Origin: Spirogloea muscicola
Lineage: Eukaryota; Streptophyta; Zygnematophyceae; Spirogloeales; Spirogloeaceae
Direction of reading: 5' to 3'
Assembly: GCA_009602725.1 (NCBI GenBank)
Contig: WELB01000010.1
Coordinates: forward strand, 593,033 to 657,032
Length of the DNA: 64,000 nt
In this document: positions 59,280 to 64,000 of the stretch, piece by piece
How positions within the stretch are numbered: position 1 is the first letter of the stretch
Layout: every line of letters starts with the position of its first letter
Program-made: the position numbers and the translations under genes
Notes under the pieces: model-generated
What the model saw: only the letters and a program-made list of their open reading frames with translations
What the model was told of the DNA's origin: nothing
Database searches by the model: none

Positions 59280-62200
59280 ATGGCCGGCGGCGGCGCCGAG
59301 GACGCGGCGGCCGCGGCCTCGGAGCCCCAGTGGGAGCTGCTGGAGAGCCTCTGCGAGTGCCGGGAGGAGTTCTTCCTCACCACCTGCGACACCTCCGGGG
59401 AGGACGCGGCGGCCAGCGGGGCCGCAGGTGCCGGTGGAGGCTGCGGCGGCTGGATGACCGTCTCGGACTTGGAACTCCTCGACACCGTCGGCACCTTGAA
59501 CGATGGCAGCAGAGCGGATGCTGCGGCTTCAGCCGACATCATGCCCCGTCACCATGGCCTCTTGCGCGACGATGTCCGCGAACTGGTGCAAGAATGCACT
59601 GACGACAGCGCTGATCAAGGAAGCCAAGTAAGGGGCAAAGGCATGCAGGATGCCACCACTGTGCCTGCGACCCCATGTTTCCACTTCAATCCTACATGCT
59701 CTCCCTCGTGTACCAGCTGTGTACAGGCTTGTTCTAGCCAACGCCACGAAGCTGTGGCTCATGTCCGATCGGATATATACCATTGGTGCAGGGAACCAAG
59801 GCTACTGTCCACAAATGGCAGCACGGTTGTTGCCAGGTGCTCGACTCCGATGAGCTCCAGGCTCCACTGGGTCATCTGCTAAGATGGGAGGAGCATGAAC
59901 AGCGATTCCAAGTTGTTCCCCCACCTCTAGTCGGTTGGCATCGACATCACCTGCCACAGAAGTCAGGGAGCGAAGGTAGGGGGCAGCGTGCACATTCAGC
60001 ACGGCCAAGTAAGCTTGCGGGAGGTACAACAAGCCAGACTGCAGGCTGCCGCAAAGAAGATGGTGAGGCGCAGGCCTGGCAGGTCATAAGTGTGTCATAT
60101 GCTGCGCTATTATCGAATCGGCTATCTGACCACGACAGCAAGCCATAGAATTGAATAATGTCGTTGTTAGCTCAGGAGCAGCACCTGCTGATCATAACCC
60201 TGCGTAGAAACCTGGAGTGTGGAGCGTGTTTATCGACGAGCTCCCGATGCTACTGAAGGAGCGCAAGTCCAGATGGAAGACCAATGTCAGCAGGAGCTGA
60301 CATTATTAAGTCCAGGACCCTCGACAACGGAAATGACTCAGAGAAGCCAAGGCACTTCTACATCAAGCTACCGTGGTGTGACAAGACATAGGTGATGTGG
60401 CGTACCTTTACAAGGAAGAAGATAAGACCAGCATTGATGAGCTGATGTTTTTTACTCGGCAGTCACTCAAAGAGAGTTTGTGGTTACAAGTCAGACATAG
60501 AACGTGCTTGTCACCGGAACGCTGAACAGCAGCCTTCTGACTAGGTCTTGAACTTTCACCATTTCAATGCCTGTCCTATGGCACTGTGCAGGAGGACTGG
60601 CAAGTGGGAGGCTCACCTGTGGTGCGTGATACCCTCTAAATGCTCTGCGCCTCGTCAAGTGCTAGTATGATCGACAAGCTCTGGTGGTTCTATTCGTACA
60701 GCACGTCAACGACGCTAGCTTATGCAATGACAGATGTCCAGCGCCAAGCTGGTTAAACTCGGCTCTAAATTGAACACCACGTTGAAGCACAGAAGAGCTA
60801 ACATTGGGTCTAGGAATTGCAGGGAAGCTGGCAGGCAAATCTACCTCGGTGAAGACTTTACCACTTCGTTGCAACTCAATTTAGAAGCTTTTAGTCCTCA
60901 TCGGTTGGGCATTCAGTTGCCAGATTATGCTGTTTTGCAAACGCCCTATACCACGGCATCAGGACTGCGTAGTTGAGTCAGTGCATCGCTGATCTACTGC
61001 ATAGTAGAATTCGTCAAGGCCGGCTGAGGGCCGAGCAACTGCCAGCACCGTCATGTTGCAAGAGTAGTCAAAGAGCATACATTCAGCACAAGCAGAAGGC
61101 ATCGTCTTGTGATTTCTGAAGTCGTGCTTTACTTGCTTCAGGTGGGTTTCAAGACGAAAACCAGGCAGCTAGGTGAGGTCAAAACCCCACATCAACTCTA
61201 AATGTGCCGCGTTCTTCACTTCCTTCATTAAGAACAAACATACTTGATTTGTTTGAGACATCCACTTTAAGAAGCTGCTGTGGAGTCTCTACTCCAGGGC
61301 ATATGACATCTGTGCCCTAACTTTTCGTGGAGCTTCTGCTGCTACAAATTTCAACCCTGAAGAATACAGGACTGTACTTCACTCGGTAGATGCTCTCGAA
61401 CCTCATGAAATCCGTGTAACTTGCAAAAGGCTGCCTTGTATTCTTGCTTCGGCACCGAGTATATATTAATCACACAGGAGTTATATTCAATGCTGCCAAG
61501 ATGACGAGCGTGACAAAGGAGACTGTTGTGCAACTACTCAGAGGCAAGGCAAGACCTGTCAGCAAGGTGGGCCTTTTAGCAAGCACAATCCAAAGTTGGA
61601 CAAGCAATGCTGCAGCAATATGAATGTTTTGGTACCTGCAACCTCACAAGTTGACACTCACTGTCTGTTATTCGTGCAATTCGCAGGTATCAGCATCGAA
61701 GGATACCCACACCAGGCCAGAGGAAAGAAGGGGCCTTGGAAGGAGGGACGCAGGCAGCAGCTGTAGCAGCAGCGAGCAGGCAGGGTGGCGAATCACAACA
61801 GCGAGGCCATTGGTTGAGGTCCGACTCTGTGCAGAGCTAGACTCTGCGACTGCTAATTCATAGTACTTAGTCAAGTGTACAACACTAAATATGTGAAGTT
61901 TGCCAAGATGTGCGGTGCTTTGGTGCAGGAACCTATCATGCAGCTGGAACCGCACTGTAAGACAAGAAAGACAACCTTCCTGAGATCCCACAACCCCACA
62001 TCCACTATGAAACGAGCCAGCGCAGCTTCAGGAGCCTGTCAAGAGGATCATGCAATAGCCAACAGCCATGCGCGGTTGGCTCCACTGAAGGTAAGACATG
62101 CCAAGGGGCTTAGCAAGGCAGCAGTCATTTTTATGCATGCCATGGATGTTCGTGAAGCTGGGTGTCAAAGAATGTACAATGTACTGTACATGACGCAGTT

Positions 62201-62364
62201 TGACCTTTGTGCCTCTTAGTAGCCGAGACCTTAAAACGAGGCAGCCCAATGTTGGTCAATATAAGGACAAGTCTTTCCGGACTTGCCAGGACTGCTTCCT
62301 GCGTGCAACCATGGCGGACATTGCTGCACGGCGGCAGCTCTTGCAGAGTAAGACTGACAAGTGA
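59280..62364 (+). CDS. AP2-domain transcription factor with one recognisable AP2 domain
   Basis: This is a nuclear DNA-binding regulator. Exons in phase: 59280-59627, 59792-59975, 60208-60391, 60592-60621, 60814-60848, 61142-61172, 61298-61385, then 61501-61566 (weak acceptor), 61687-61818, 61929-62090, 62245-62364. The AP2 domain is split over five exons: SSYRGVTRHR, RTGKWEAHLW, NCREAGRQIYLG, GFQDENQAAR, AYDICALTFRGASAATNFNPEEY. Three of these exons are only 30, 35 and 31 nt. The following TKETVVQLLRGKARPVSK resembles the linker between the two domains of AP2/ANT-type factors, but I find no second domain. The N-terminus is acidic and Ala/Gly-rich. The C-terminal exons (from 61501) are less certain than the AP2 part. 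Confidence 0.82.
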
Positions 62365-62540
62365 AGGGAACTCTGCTACATGTCCTCAGCACCTAGGAGC
62401 GGCCTACGCGCTAGCATGCAGGACAAGCTTGTACTGGTCGCTCATCGAAGTTTGTCCACAGCTTCCCGCCATCTCAGGGGGCTGCAGAGGACGATGAGAC
62501 TTAGCTCGACGATTTGCTTGGCCTAGACACTATGCCAAAG

Positions 62541-64000
62541 TTACATTGCCATCTGCTTGACTGCGTCAAGCTTGCTGCGGAGAGTAGCCAGCCGCTCTCC
62601 CCACTCGCTGGGAATCAGAAGGTCTCTGACTTCCTGCTCCTCTGCAACATCATTCTCCGGCCCTCCCTCGTCGCCGGAAGGCCCTCGATGCCTGCTCATC
62701 CTACCCCGGCTACTCCTGCTGCCTTTGTCTTGTCGTGCAGCCGCCTTCTCCAGTGCTGCCCTCTGCATGGCCGCCAGAATGGACTCTCCACTTGTGGCGC
62801 TGCTGCACACAGAAGGCTGTCACGATCACATTGGGTTGCATAAAGAGCTATTCAGTGGACCCGCTGCACACCCACTGGCAGCACAGATGCAGTTGGCCCA
62901 ACAGCTGTGTTGCTCAAAGCAATGTCTTAGCTACTTTGCTGCCTTGATTGACCACAGGTGCTGGGCAACTAGCTTGGCAGTCGTTATCCAACTTCTCGGG
63001 CCATTGGAAGTAGGACGACCTTGCCGGCCTGCTCTCTGGTTGAGCCGCCTCCAGCGGCCTCTTCGGGTCCTCAGACGCTGTAGACCCGGAGTCAGATGCA
63101 GCGAGCTCTTGCAGATGCAACTGCTGGTCAGAAGGTGAAGCCAAGGCCGAACTGAATGCTCTGTGCCTGGCAGCGCTGACCTCCGGGGCATGCGCAAGGC
63201 CAGCCAATGCAAGGCTTATGTCCTCACGCACAGCATCTTGCGGAAGCCTCTCGCGATGTCTGGACTGCCGGCCAGCCGCAGACCTGGGATTTTTGCTGAC
63301 ACCTGATGAGCCAGTCCTCTGGGTGGCAGCACCGTGGCTAGAGCTGCTCGACCTCGCGGTCTTCCCAAGCTCCGCCTTGAGCATCCGCCCCTGAAGTGTG
63401 AGACTCCGGATCGCCTCCAGAACGTCGTCAACGTTGGCACCCTCGGAGACTGTGGCGAAGCTGTACCCGCGGCAGAGCTGGCCGGGCGCAGTCCCGGGCA
63501 GGAACTTGCAGGCTGCGACGCCAGGCACGGCTGTGAGCGCGCTCTGAAAGTCCTCTCGCGGCAGCCTGCTGCCCAGGTTCGACACAAAAATCTGTGTAGT
63601 GCGCTCGCTGTCAGATGGCCTCTGCACGGCCGCCCTCCTGCGTCCGTCGTCTTGGCCAGCAGCGGCAGCTACCGAGCTGCTCCCCGAAGCTGGTGCATGC
63701 CAGTCGGCTGACTGCAGCTGCTCATCCTGCTGCCTGAACTCAACGTCGGGACCAGACTGCTCCTCGTCTCTCCCTTCCGAGTCCTCAGCTCGCAGCTCCT
63801 CCTTGAGCCGCACTCCAGCGAGCACCGCCGGCTCAGCCGCTGCCGAGGAGCCGCCGCGGACCTCAGGGTCGGGCGTGGCCTGGCGTCCACGCACCTCCCC
63901 AAGGCTCTCCTTGATTGCCAGCAGCGAGCCGAACGGGGACGCGACGCCCTCCGCCGCCGCCGGCCGCGCCCGAGCCGCGGCAGCCGCCTCCGCCGCCGCC
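62541..64000 (-). CDS. RRM-domain RNA-binding protein (5' end outside the window)
   Basis: The first visible exon is open from the right edge of the window down to about 62993 (donor AA|GTTGGA). It encodes an Ala-rich, then acidic Glu/Asp/Ser-rich region, and one RRM: TTQIFVSNLGSRLPREDFQS holds RNP2 and CRGYSFATV holds RNP1. A Ser/Arg-containing tail follows. The last exon (62541-62802) joins in phase and ends LATLRSKLDAVKQMAM-stop, after a helical ILAAMQRAALEKAAARQDKG stretch. It converges on AP2, with 176 bp between the stops. The RRM is plain. I cannot assign the protein to a named subfamily or RNA target. Confidence 0.8.

Overview
The window reads as nuclear DNA of a green-lineage eukaryote (Viridiplantae, probably an alga). 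About sixteen genes are dense with introns, GC-rich at their 5' ends, and match plant-type families: plastid ClpR3, a RETICULATA-related plastid protein, phytyl ester synthase, augmin subunit 7, an ILR3-like bHLH factor and an AP2 factor. Short plant-type telomeric repeats (CCCTAAA) lie inside the window. A streptophyte alga would fit, but the sequence alone does not settle this.

Layout: a small basic protein (+, 1153-1890); augmin AUG7 (-, 2230-4494); a repeat-bearing gap; TFIIE-beta (-, 6794-8273) divergent from ClpR3 (+, about 8994-11171); mitochondrial ribosomal mS37 (-, 11719-12337); APH-1 (+, about 13400-15560); a SAM-domain protein (-, 15858-18007); UTP18 (-, 19692-22031) divergent from phytyl ester synthase (+, 22697-27843); a 4-kb repeat field; bHLH (+, 31994-33626) convergent with tyrosyl-tRNA synthetase (-, 34039-36800); a second repeat field; RETICULATA-related/ChaN-like (-, 40220-45047); a DJ-1/PfpI protein (+, 46284-48436); a third repeat field with retroelement remains (48.6-55.0 kb); serine palmitoyltransferase LCB2 (+, 55117-58755); AP2 (+, 59280-62364) convergent with an RRM protein (-, 62541 to beyond the right edge).

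The genes do not form one pathway. They are a normal syntenic mix of transcription, translation, ribosome biogenesis, plastid proteostasis, lipid metabolism and membrane proteolysis. I rebuilt the exons by hand from splice signals, reading-frame phase and remembered family conservation. Most genes close with consistent phase at every junction.

The most unusual features are: (1) a high share of GC-AG introns, 7 well supported of roughly 98; (2) a modular short repeat, including an apparent filled-site/empty-site pair that delimits an element of about 88 bp flanked by an 11-bp direct repeat; (3) the same repeat modules next to several promoters; (4) three relics of one retroelement C-terminus and one gag-like ORF; (5) assembly Ns concentrated at GC-rich gene starts, one of which breaks the TyrRS frame.
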